A DNA stretch of 13,715 nucleotides from Euperipatoides rowelli (lineage: Eukaryota; Onychophora; Udeonychophora; Euonychophora; Peripatopsidae). Made by a program: the position numbers and the translations under genes. This document shows positions 1 to 9,963 of the stretch, in pieces. The DNA is taken from NCBI GenBank assembly GCA_003024985.2, contig PXIH01S0004756.1. One strand, given 5' to 3'. The first letter of the stretch is position 1. Every line of letters begins with the position of its first letter. The notes beneath the pieces were generated by a model. The model saw nothing but the letters and a program-made list of their open reading frames with translations, searched no databases and had not been told where the DNA came from.

Positions 1-2
1 TG

Positions 3-556
3 GTTAATATTTTGCCTATATTGTAAATAAAACTGGATAGATTTCAGTTTAGAGGTGTACCCAATAGGTCTACTGCTCACTATTTAACCATATACATAGA
101 TGCCATCCTAAATAATCTTGAAAATAGAGAAAATAGCATATGCTCTCTAATCACAGATTTTTCGAAAGCTTATGATAACTTAGATCATGTTGTTTTTATT
201 CAAAAGTTGTCATGCTTGTTAAAGAATGAGCCTATAGTTCATTGTTTTGTTTTTTCATTTTTAAATAAAATAACTCAATGGGTCAAAAGACCTGATTTGA
301 TGAATATAATAAGTTTTACATGTGCTAATGGTGTCCCTCAGGGATCTGTCCTTGTGGGAATCATATTTGCAATAATAACAGATTTAATTGCAAAAAATAT
401 AGAGGGCCATCTCAAGTTTGTTGATGACATGACTATAATGAGTGTTATAAATAATGGAAACATGAATAAAATTCAAGAAATGGTTGATATTGTGTCTTCT
501 CAAGCAAATGCAATGAAATGCCATTAAATCCACAGTGCAACATTACTATTTTGTAG
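3..556 (+). pseudogene. Decayed LINE reverse-transcriptase fragment (CR1/L2-like non-LTR retrotransposon)
   Basis: The frame through position 207 reads, in order: VNILPIL (the RT-entry motif of LINEs, about 3-23), an in-frame stop at 24-26, FQFRGVPNRSTAHYL (about 45-89), TDFSKAYDNLDH with the first catalytic Asp (about 154-189), GVPQGS (330-347) and the active-site block FVDDMT (417-434). It then hits a stop at 525-527. The expected LNP..C continuation is found in another frame as MPLNPQCNITIL (518-553), so there is a frameshift near 510-524. The spacing between VNILPIL and FQFRG is too short for the family, implying a deletion at the first stop. In an intact element this domain makes cDNA by target-primed reverse transcription; here it is dead. 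The 5' part lies outside the window. Assignment to RT is firm; the CR1/L2-like clade is an inference from motif wording. Confidence 0.85.
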
Positions 557-825
557 TAAAGTTGTGGTCACAGATTGCAGCTGAGATTGTTAATTACCTC
601 ACATGACCAAATCAACATTTAAACTTAACTAGGCATATTAATGATGTGCTTGATTAGTTAGAAAAATTAAAAAAATTAAAATAGAGTTGTGTGTTTGAAA
701 AATTTACTTATTAATTTGGTGTTTTTCAAATCTTATATATCCTGTAATAAAGTTAGTCAATAAATTTCTATAAAGTAGTTTTTTTAATCACCATTAACAC
801 CTAAATACATTTTGTATCTACTTAG

Positions 826-2714
<1,889 letters not shown>

Positions 2715-3385
2715 GCCGATTTTATAAATAAAATCATAAACAAAAATCTGTTTATTGGAATTTTTTTTTATTTGTATATTAAAATTCCTGACAAAAAATA
2801 GAACAAAAATACTTTTTAAGTTTTTTTCTATCTGTTATAGATTTTGAAATATTTAACAATGTATTATCGGGACATACAATAAATACAAGCGTAACGAATG
2901 CCGACTTTTATAAATAAAATCATAAAAATAAATTTGTTTGTTGGAATTTTTTTTTATTTATATAATAAAATTCCTGACAAAAAAAAATAGAACAAAAATA
3001 CAATTTAAGTTTTTTTCTATCTGTTATAGATTTTGAAATATTTAACAATGTATTATCGGGACATACAATAAATACAAGCATAACGAATGCCGACTTTTAG
3101 AAATAAAACATTAAAAGAAAATCTGTTTGTTGAAATTTTTTTTATTTATATGTATAATATAATTCCTGACAAAAAAATAGAACAAAAAATACTATTTATG
3201 TTTTCTTCTATCTGTTATAGATTTTGAAATATTTAAAATAATGTATTACTGTATCTGGACATAGCCTATAAATGTAATGAATGCGACATTTAGAAACATA
3301 ATCATAAAATAAAATCGGTTTGTTGGATTTTTTTTTTCATTATATATTAAAATTCCTGATTAAAAATAGAACATAAATATGTGTA
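2715..3385 (+). repeat. Satellite-like tandem array, about 190 bp unit, 3.5 copies
   Basis: Units start with GCCGA(C/T)TTT at 2715 and 2900, GCCGACTTTTAG at 3089, and the diverged GCGACATTTAG at 3283, giving lengths of 185, 189 and 194 bp plus a partial last copy. Shared blocks in order are TAAATAAAATCATAAA, TTGGAATTTT, AAAATTCCTGACAAAAAA, TAGAACAAAAATAC, TTTTTCTATCTGTTATAGAT, TTTTGAAATATTTAA and GGACATACAATAAATACAAG. Copies 1 and 2 are most alike; copies 3 and 4 are progressively diverged. Each better-kept copy contains a hairpin GGAATTTT/AAAATTCC (for example 2757-2788 and 2943-2974). No transposon termini bounding the array could be fixed. Confidence 0.85.
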
Positions 3386-4650
3386 TTAATTTCATTATTA
3401 CATATATTTAGACATTTTTATACATAGGATTCTATGAATCGTAAAATTTACGACACACAACAGCTCGTTAAAAATTTGTGCGTGCCCGCTCGAAAGTTAA
3501 ACAATAATTCAATACACCATGTATAAACAACAAAACATTTATTTTCCAACACACTAACAGGTATCAGCCAGACATGCAAACAAGATGGCGATGTTACTTT
3601 AAAAACTTCAAAAGACATTATACAATCATTCATAGTGGCAGTTATGACGTGAGGAAAAATGAATGATTTACTTAAAATAAACTCATGAGTCATTAAAGTA
3701 ATTGACTAAATCTCACAAAGTAAAATATTATCTTAAATCATTTTACAATTAATATTTGACAGTTTGTATATTACATAAGCCTAATAATTAAACACTAATA
3801 TTAATACCCAAGTAATAAATTATTAATTACTATAACTACAGTACTTTATATATATACAGTAGTATTATAATATCTTAATTTCAACTTGCATATATTTCCT
3901 AAACTTGATTGGTCGACGGTTGTGCAGACGGTGAAGTTCAGTCAAAATTTTGAAAAACTATCAAAAAAGGTTTATAGCACCTCTTAATTAGTGTAGGGTT
4001 TGGGGCGTAGTGGGTTTTATATGTAGTAGGAGTTAGGGTGAAGGCTAGAACTGTAAATACATAAAAAAAGGCTGCTATCCATTTTAGTCAGTCATGGACA
4101 GTTATTGAAAATGACACTAGTTGGGTCAGTTAATAGCTTCTAGTGACATGTTTATACTAAGGATTATGGGAAGCTATCAATTTTATTTGCTGTTGAAATC
4201 ACCTGTGGCACTTAGACCATGAAATGATGTATTTTTCAGCTCATTTGAATATTTCAGGCTAATTGTTTACAAAATAGCTTTTCTAAAACATGATATAAAT
4301 GGTTAAAAATGATGTCATTCAAAAATTTATTTATTTCAATAGAGGATGCTTTAATTTGAATTTAAAAAACAAACCCAATGCATTTATTCAAATGAATAAT
4401 AAAGTTATGAATTGGTAAAATTGGTCTAATTTTGCTCTTTGTTTTTAATTTTTTCAATTATTTGATTTCATGACATAGGGTCGCTAAATTAATTATTTTG
4501 GTACCATACAATAAACATTAAATTTCATGTCAAATTTCATACCATTTTATTTAAAATTGAATAGAGATTTTGAAAATGAAATCATCTCAAAATCGATTTT
4601 TCAAACCATTTTGACTATTTTCCACCATGTCCCACCTTAAGATGGATTGT
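3386..4650. other. Non-coding stretch without a supported gene
   Basis: I see no exon-like segment with good splice sites. The stretch holds a near-palindrome around 3437-3453 (TCGTAAAATTTACGA), a copy of the AAGATGGCG word near 3582-3590, and at 4620-4642 a CCATGTCCCACC|TTAA junction where LINE sequence stops. That junction may be one end of a TTAA-targeting DNA transposon. Confidence 0.4.
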
Positions 4651-4653
4651 CTA

Positions 4654-4742
4654 ATTCCGCAATTTAATACTAAGAATGTCCTTGATGAATTTGTAACAAT
4701 TTGAAGAATGCCAACCATTATCCTTCTTCTGTAATGTATAAT
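4654..4742 (-). pseudogene. LINE fragment, distal half (linker between endonuclease and RT)
   Basis: Read on the - strand from 4742, the frame gives LQKKDNGWH...FIKDI and then a stop (4651-4653). It continues directly from KKLKNYYT encoded on the other side of the hAT-type element (about 5631-5655), once one copy of the 8 bp target duplication is removed. The lysine-rich K..Y..K pattern is typical of the region just before the RT domain in CR1/L2-like LINEs. The coding resemblance ends at about 4650, where unrelated sequence starts. The assignment rests mainly on continuity across the insertion. Confidence 0.5.
4735..4742. repeat. Left 8 bp target-site duplication of the hAT-type element
   Basis: TGTATAAT immediately precedes the terminal CAGTGCC and is repeated exactly at 5631-5638 after the other terminus. 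An 8 bp duplication is the hallmark of hAT transposition. Confidence 0.92.
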
Positions 4743-5630
4743 CAGTGCCGCATTTACCGCTTTGCCGCCTGTTCGCAAAGATATTGCTGCCGCCTTTTTT
4801 TAGGGTTGGGGGAGAGGTGGGGAGGCTGAGAATTGTTTACCAAACTTAATATCATAAAATAAATATTATACTTTACCATTATTTAAAAAAAAAAAAAAAA
4901 CTTTAAGTTAAATATTTTTCAACGAAAAGGAAATTCTTAAGATCTATTTTTTAAAAAAATATAATTTCAGAGTTATTACGCTAGAGGCCAAACATTGGAA
5001 AAAGTGAAGAAATTATATTCATGCACCTCAGTCCATATATTAATATATTTTCCACATTTATATAAAAAGGACATGTTCGCCAAAATATATACCAAATAGG
5101 CTATAGGCCATTTGTTTAAAAAGGAAATGCTTAAAATCTATTTTAAAAAAATCTCATTTCAGAATTATTAGTATTATTACGCCATAGGCCAAGAAAATGA
5201 AGAAATTATATCATGCACCCCAGTCCATATATTAATATATTTACCACATTTATATAAAAAGGACATGTTGCCAAAATATATATCAAATAACTTGTAGGCC
5301 ATTTGTTTGAAAAGGAAATGCTTAAAATCTATTTTTAAAAAATGTAATTTCAGAATTATTAGTATTATTGTGCTATAGGGCTAACATTGAAAAAATTGAA
5401 GAAATTACTGTATATTCATGCAGCTCAGTCTATATATTAATATATTTTCCACATTTATACAAAAAGAGCATCTTTGCCAAAATATATGCCAAATATAGGC
5501 CATTTGTTTGAAAAGGAAATGCTTAAAATCTATTTTAAAAAATCTAATTTCAGAATAATTTATAACCGTTGCCGGAAATTTTGCCGCTCTAGGCAAGTGC
5601 CTATCCTGCCTATAGGAAAATTTGGCACTG
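4743..5630. mobile_element. Non-autonomous hAT-type DNA transposon (888 bp)
   Basis: The left end reads CAGTGCCGCATTTACC. The right end, reverse-complemented, reads CAGTGCCAAATTTTCC, and this is followed inward on the same strand by TATAGGCAGGATAGGCA. The CAGTG start, imperfect terminal inverted repeats and 8 bp duplication (TGTATAAT) together identify the hAT superfamily. GCCGCC-rich subterminal words occur near both ends (4753-4794 and 5570-5590), and a perfect TAGGCA/TGCCTA hairpin lies at about 5590-5603. There is no transposase ORF; the interior is mostly an array of about 195 bp repeats. It therefore depended on a transposase made elsewhere. It interrupts a LINE fragment, so it is younger than that LINE insertion. 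No transposition can be expected now unless a matching autonomous source exists. Confidence 0.92.
4925..5560 (+). repeat. Internal tandem array of the hAT-type element, about 195 bp unit
   Basis: Units begin at AAAAGGAAAT at 4925, 5119, 5310 and 5511, giving periods of 194, 191 and 201 bp, with a last copy of about 50 bp. Conserved blocks in order are AAAAGGAAATGCTTAAAATC, ATTTCAGAATTATTA, a GCC(A/T)TAGGCCAA-like block, GAAGAAATTATAT, CAGTCCATATATTAATATAT, CCACATTTATATAAAAAGGA, GCCAAAATATAT and GGCCATTTGTTT. The array lies wholly between the transposon ends. Confidence 0.88.
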
Positions 5631-5638
5631 TGTATAAT
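5631..5638. repeat. Right 8 bp target-site duplication of the hAT-type element
   Basis: TGTATAAT follows the terminal GGCACTG and matches 4735-4742 exactly. Confidence 0.92.
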
Positions 5639-6250
5639 AGTTCTTTAGCTTTTTTTATTTCAAATTTAATTTTGGGTTGATAATATTAAATTGATCAGAA
5701 TTGCTAAATTTTTAATAGTTAAATAAATTTTTGATGATGTGAAATTAAACTCCAAATAATTATTAATCCAACCACAATTATTAGTATAATATATCTTTTT
5801 TTCCAATGGAAAAAAGAATTGATATAACTCTGCAAGATAATTATTAAAAAAATCAACTGCCATATTTCTTGAATTCCAAATAAGTAAGACCAATCACAAA
5901 ATTGTAATATATTAGATATGGACAAAACTAGATTCTTTTTTCGGTCTAATCCACATTGATTTTTTTTTACTTGAAGCAGGTAAACATGCTGAATTGGTTT
6001 AATGAAATTAACCAAATGATCTGTGAGAATAGGTGGATAAACATTGATTTCATATTTAAAGTTTAAATTGGAATAGCATTTGTCAAAAATATTGTTCTTT
6101 CTAGTAGGCACTTTTATTATTTGTTTGAAATAAGGCAGAGTATTAAAGATTGGGTATTTAAATCACTAAAGTCTCCTATAACAAAAACAATAGGTTCAAG
6201 TTAATCGATAATAGGCGATCAATTTCTTCCATTAACTTATATAATTAAAA
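5639..6250 (-). pseudogene. LINE fragment, proximal half (C-terminal APE endonuclease and linker)
   Basis: On the - strand, broken frames read in order: LMEEIDRLL (about 6230), PIVFVIGDFSDLN (about 6192-6155; the GDFN block of APE endonucleases, with Ser for Asn), FKQIIKVPTRKNNIFDKCYSN (about 6128-6065), then PPILTDHLVNFIKP (about 6036-5995). The last matches the catalytic SDH motif, with Thr for Ser. Next come a CDWSYLF stretch (about 5905-5885) and, in another frame, FFPLEKKIYYTNN followed by GWINNYL, like the PNNKPW block before the RT. At least three frameshifts and several stops show it is dead. The endonuclease would have nicked chromosomal DNA to prime reverse transcription. The fragment runs into the hAT-type element and resumes beyond it at 4742. 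No LINE sequence was recognised above about 6250. Confidence 0.78.
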
Positions 6251-6379
6251 TCATTGTTTCATTACAACTTTTAGCTTTTACCGCTAAAGTATGATTTTCA
6301 CTTAGAGGCACACTTTAAATGCTACACATCCCAGTCACCTTCCTTGATGATTTTCATATGTATGATGGCAGGTTTTAGT

Positions 6380-7455
6380 TTTTGGAAAATCAATCCAGGT
6401 TATAAATAATAATATTCACCGCACAGTCCAATAAATAATACAGAAACATCCCCTGATTGTTTTCCATTAATTTATTATAGTTACGAGTCTTACGATCATA
6501 TAAAATACATTAGTCAAATAATAGGCTTCGTTCAAAATACGAGGTGCTCCCACAATGCACCATATTACATAGCACTGCAAATGAAAATTCCAATTGGATG
6601 TTATATAATATCACATGATACAATTTTAAAAATATTTTAGATACTGAGACATTACATATGCATGAATTTGTCAATAATGTTATATATATACATGATGAGA
6701 TGAAACTTGTTAGATGGTGATTATTTTAAAGTTCTAGGTTACATTGGCTGCGGTAATAACGTTAAGGACCATGTGCTGGACAGTTAACAAAGATAAATAA
6801 TTCTCTATAATTACAATATTAACATCGATTAGTCTTGGTGCAAAGTATATAAATAATATAATGTACTTAACTGAAATATAATTCCATAAACTTTCATGCG
6901 TAAGCTCCATTTTACCTTCATCCACCATAGACATACAGTACTCACTATACCAACTACTCCACCACCTTTTACCATGTGAAACACTTATGACCACCCATAA
7001 CCAGGTGCATTAACCAACCACCCATTACCGGGTGCAATAATATAACCACCCATTACAGGGTGCAATAGCATGTCCACCCATTACCGGGTGCAAGAATACC
7101 ACCTTATTATCAGGTGCACATTTGAAAAAGAGACAGAGCTCAAGATGACATCAGACTAACATCAAAGAATGAGATCTACAAGGGTTAGCTCCCTCTAGTG
7201 GTAAATTGTTATAACACAATAGCAGTATTGAACTAATACACTGTAATTATCTACAGTTTAAAAATATACAGTAAATACAGAACAATTACTATGGTTCAAT
7301 GACATTATACAAAAAGAGTAATATGAGAAACATAAAAGAAAAATCACCAATTATTGTTAACATATAAAAACAAGGTAAATATAAAAATAATTAGATATAA
7401 TCAGTATTACAATTATTTTCAGTCAATGATTACTCTGTAGTGTGCAATTCCAACA
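6380..7455 (-). repeat. 3' LTR of the copia-type element
   Basis: Matches 8626-9676 in direct orientation over its full length, beginning TTTTGGAAAATCAATCC on the + strand and ending at the TGTTGG (- strand) next to the purine tract. It carries a six-unit GGTG-hairpin minisatellite (about 6955-7125), while the other LTR has four units. It has TGACATCA at 7146-7153 where the 5' LTR has a consensus CRE. It lacks about 25 bp of AT-rich sequence present near 9480-9505 in the 5' LTR. Confidence 0.9.
6955..7125 (+). repeat. Minisatellite in the 3' LTR, about 26-29 bp unit, six copies
   Basis: Variants of CCACCCATTACCGGGTGCAA are repeated about every 28 bp. Each better copy is an imperfect hairpin (CACCC...GGGTG). 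Outer copies are diverged (ACCTTTTACCATGTG, ACCTTATTATCAGGTG) and inner copies close to each other, the usual pattern of expansion from the middle. Confidence 0.8.
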
Positions 7456-7469
7456 CTCCTCCTCACACC
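7456..7469 (-). other. Polypurine tract of the copia-type element
   Basis: The - strand reads GGTGTGAGGAGGAG directly before the 3' LTR start TGTTGG. In LTR retrotransposons this RNase H-resistant run primes plus-strand DNA. Its exact position at the LTR border supports the element boundaries. A second purine run, CAGGAGGAGA, lies about 40 bp further inside. Confidence 0.75.
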
Positions 7470-8610
7470 ACAGAGTACATAGGCTACAGCCTAATAATAT
7501 CTCCTCCTGAAGATACATCATAGGTGGGATTGAACTCCTCCAGTCCCAGAAGTTAAGTAAATGTCCAGTTGTGAGGGGCTGTTAACCAAAATATAGCTGT
7601 TTCTGTAACAATGACAAGTGAATAATCCTGAACATGACAATTTTTAAAACACTAAAAGACAAGGAATACCTTTTGAATCTAAAAATTGTCAAAGGATCAG
7701 AATGCAGTAGTCAAAAAATATTCCAATAAAAATTCCCATTCATTGGACTATTCTATGTCTGATTCTGCACTTTCAGGGACTATATTTAACAAAGCTTCCA
7801 CTTTGGAAATTCACTTCCAACGTACCGTACTGTATGTTATCAGTTTCCCTGACCTCCCTTTGTCAATAGGCATCATAACTTGAAAGTGTTGTCCTTATAC
7901 CTGCTCTACAGAAGAAAATAAGACAATACTTCAGCTAGACAACAGATAATAAATGTTTTTGCACAATCCTTCATTAACAATAGCAAATTGCAATTTGTAT
8001 CCAAGTTTCAGAAAAACAGGACAGTAGGCTACTAATTTTATCAAGGCTACGAACAATTTCTTACCATTTGGCAAATAATGAAAAATCAGCAAACATCAGG
8101 CACTTTATGGTTAGCCCAATAGCCATTATCTGAATATAACTGATTTGAACCTTAGCAAGAGCTTCTGAACCTCGAATACAATAGCTGATTTGATAATTTG
8201 GATGGCATAAAAACTGAGTAAAATAGTTATCTATTTTAATAATTAATTCACAGATAACTATTTTACTCAGTTTTTATGCCATCCAAATTATCAAATCAGC
8301 TATTGTATTTTAATAATTAATTCACAGATACGAAAACAGGATTGATTTGGACAAAAAAAAATTAAACGACGGTTGGGTACATAATGTCCATGCTACATTT
8401 TCAGGATTTAGATTAAATTCAAATACTAATTTCGCCAGTCCTAAAGACACTAATACAGCAAATTGTCATAAGTTGGTATCAGCCCAAGATCTGGTCGGCA
8501 AAATATGTACCATTTCCGTAAGATCAAACATTTATTATAAATTAAATATATCCACCGTACTTTGTTGCCTACAGCAATGTTTCCAATACAGGGGGCTTTA
8601 CATCCGGGTA
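7470..8610 (-). other. Interior of the copia-type element, no coding frame
   Basis: This should hold gag-pol in an autonomous copia element (over 4 kb); here it is about 1.14 kb with no - strand ORF and no recognisable capsid zinc knuckle, integrase or RT motif. The only notable structure is the perfect inverted repeat at 8175-8309. Frames open on the + strand (7686-7883 and 8347-8655) are antisense to the element; the second crosses the primer site into the LTR, so neither is treated as a gene. Confidence 0.6.
8175..8309. repeat. Perfect long inverted repeat, 58 bp arms and 19 bp spacer
   Basis: The arm 8175-8232 is the exact reverse complement of 8252-8309 (58 of 58 positions). The spacer is 8233-8251. 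A 25 bp direct repeat made of the spacer and its edges occurs at 8232-8256 and again at 8306-8330. This layout is expected when a replication fork or reverse transcriptase snaps back, copies its own strand, and returns to the original template. Confidence 0.93.
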
Positions 8611-8625
8611 GCTGGGCCCATAACC
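8611..8625 (-). other. Primer-binding site for an initiator tRNA-Met half molecule
   Basis: The - strand reads GGTTATGGGCCCAGC directly after the 5' LTR. It is complementary over 15 bases to GCTGGGCCCATAACC, the anticodon arm of animal initiator tRNA-Met as I know it (CAT anticodon inside). It does not match the tRNA 3' end used by most retroelements. The known precedent is Drosophila copia, which primes from a cleaved 5' half of this tRNA. Confidence 0.9.
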
Positions 8626-9211
8626 TTTTGGAAAATCAATCCAGGTTATAAATAATATCATTCACTGCACAGTCCAATCAATACAGAAACATCTCCAGAT
8701 TGCTTTCCATTAATTTATTATAGTTACGAATCTTACGATCATATAAAATACATTAGCCAACTAATAAATAGGCTTCGTTCAAAATACGAGGTGCTCCCAC
8801 TATGCACCATATTACATAGCACTGCAAATGAAAATTCCAATTGGATGTTATATAATATCACACGATGCAATTTGAAAAATATATTAGATACTGAGATATC
8901 ACATATGCATGAATCTGTCGAAAATGTTATATATCACATGATGAGATGAAACTTGTTAGATGGTGATTATTTTAAAGTTCTAGGCTACATTGGCTATGGT
9001 AATAACGTTAAGGACCACGTGCTGGACAGTTAACAAAGATAAATAATTCTCTATAATTACAATATTAACATCGGTTCGTCTTGGTGTAAATAATCAAGTA
9101 TATAAATAATATAATGTACTTAACTCACATAATTCCATATACTTCATGCATAAGCCCCATTTTACCGTCGTCCACTATAGACATACAGTACTTACAATAC
9201 CAACTACTCCA

Positions 9212-9325
9212 CCACCTTTTACCGGTGAAACAGTAATAACCACTTTTGACCAGGTGAAACACTTATGACCACCCATAACCGGGTGCAATAATATAACCAC
9301 CTCATTAACAGGTGCACATTTGAAA
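9212..9325 (+). repeat. Minisatellite in the 5' LTR, four copies
   Basis: Same unit family as 6955-7125 but with four copies (ACCTTTTACCGGTG, ACTTTTGACCAGGTG, ACCCATAACCGGGTG, ACCTCATTAACAGGTG). Since LTRs are identical at insertion, the arrays have gained or lost units since then. Confidence 0.75.
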
Positions 9326-9343
9326 AAGAGACAGAGCTCAAGA

Positions 9344-9351
9344 TGACGTCA
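9344..9351. promoter_or_regulatory. CRE-like palindrome TGACGTCA in the 5' LTR
   Basis: A perfect ATF/CREB consensus octamer. The same place in the 3' LTR (7146-7153) reads TGACATCA, a single C-to-T change on the opposite strand at the CpG, as expected from methyl-CpG decay. Its place in the first third of the LTR fits a U3 enhancer; function is inferred. Confidence 0.4.
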
Positions 9352-9768
9352 GACTAACATCAAAGAATGAGCTCTACAAGAGTTCGCTCACTCTAGTGGT
9401 AATTGTTATATCACAATGACAGTATTGAACTAACACACCGTAATTATCTACAGCTTAAAAATATACAGTAAATACAGAATACACCGTATATATATAAAAA
9501 ATTACAATTACTATGGTTCAATGACATTATACAAAAACAGTAATATGAGAAACACAAAAGAAAAATCAAACAATAAATTGGTAACATAAAAAACAAGGTA
9601 AATGTAAACATAATTAGATAATCAGTATTACAATTATTAACAGTCAATGATTACTCTGTAGTGTGCAATTCCCTCATTAGTGTGTATCGGCCGTAATGTC
9701 ATTTTCAAGATAATTTTCTAAAGCTTTGTGAAGCAGGCCTAAATAAGAGTGCCTGGGTATTTTTGCAG

Positions 9769-9963
9769 TGCATTATGGTAAATCTAAGGTTCACTAGCAT
9801 GGTGCCGAATAAGAGTGACACACCCTCCCCCTTCCAAACGAATAATAAGCATGCATGCACACTTTATCACCATTCTACTGCATATATAATTCAGAAGTGT
9901 AGTATTGTCCCTGTCTCACCTAAATCTGCTAATGACTTTTGGAATGAAACTGTTCTAATGTAA
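9769..9963 (+). CDS. Candidate terminal exon or short ORF ending on a polyadenylation signal
   Basis: After TATTTTTGCAG (AG at 9767-9768) an open frame of 64 codons begins CIMVNLRFTSMVPNK (first ATG 9775) and ends NDFWNETVLM with a stop at 9961-9963. The stop overlaps an AATAAA (9963-9968). The peptide is Ser/Thr/Pro/His-rich in the middle and hydrophobic only in short stretches; no domain is recognised. Its composition is less AT-biased than the flanks, and the stop next to a polyadenylation signal suggests a transcript end. Against it, the pyrimidine tract before the AG is short and no partner exon is evident nearby. It starts about 90 bp outside the copia-type element. Chance ORF remains quite possible. 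Confidence 0.22.
   Translation, partial: CIMVNLRFTSMVPNKSDTPSPFQTNNKHACTLYHHSTAYIIQKCSIVPVSPKSANDFWNETVLM

Larger units (their letters stand above)
8626..9676 (-). repeat. 5' LTR of the copia-type element
   Basis: The direct counterpart of 6380-7455. On the - strand it begins TGAGGGAATTGCACAC (the 3' LTR has TGTTGGAATTGCACAC) and ends TTTTCCAAAA against the primer site. It should contain the promoter: a perfect cyclic-AMP response element palindrome TGACGTCA lies at 9344-9351, about 325 bp in. Just inside that lies a four-unit version of the GGTG-hairpin minisatellite (about 9212-9325). Transcription start and polyadenylation sites could not be placed by eye. Confidence 0.9.
6375..9681 (-). 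mobile_element. Complete non-autonomous Ty1/copia-type LTR retrotransposon with target duplications
   Basis: The element body is 6380-9676, flanked by the direct 5 bp duplication TTAGT (6375-6379 and 9677-9681). Transcription would run on the - strand: 5' LTR 9676-8626, primer site 8625-8611, interior, polypurine tract 7469-7456, 3' LTR 7455-6380. The primer site GGTTATGGGCCCAGC is complementary to the anticodon arm of initiator tRNA-Met, the site used by Drosophila copia; this places it with Ty1/copia elements rather than gypsy or BEL. The interior is only 1170 bp and has no gag, protease, integrase or RT frame, so the element must have been mobilised in trans. The two LTRs differ by visible substitutions and indels, so the insertion is not recent. 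LTR ends are TG... and ...CCAAAA rather than the usual CA. Confidence 0.9.

Noticed and set aside
3448-3693. 81-codon - strand ORF from an ATG
   Set aside because: No recognisable motif. The stretch contains an AAGATGGCG (YY1-like) word on the + strand at about 3582, but a single such word is not evidence of a promoter.
5405-5680. Two overlapping small ORFs (63 codons -, 68 codons +)
   Set aside because: They lie in the repeat array and right end of the hAT-type element and cross its terminal repeat or target duplication; not genes.
6734-6994. 86-codon - strand ORF in the 3' LTR
   Set aside because: The frame does not survive in the other LTR, so it is not a conserved element gene. The 67-codon frame at 9444-9647 fails for the same reason.
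7526-7548. tRNA-like word (GAGTTCAATCCC on the - strand)
   Set aside because: It resembles a B box, but no matching A box, acceptor stem or cloverleaf could be found.
7505-7580. Possible C-terminal pol relic just inside the polypurine tract (- strand)
   Set aside because: A few residues resemble the KPL...L..W end of copia RNase H, but only with a frameshift, and it is too short to support.
8347-8655. 102-codon + strand ORF (starts TTG)
   Set aside because: It is antisense to the copia-type element, runs through its primer site into the LTR, lacks an ATG start and matches no family I know. Chance openness is the simpler reading, although its composition is fairly protein-like.
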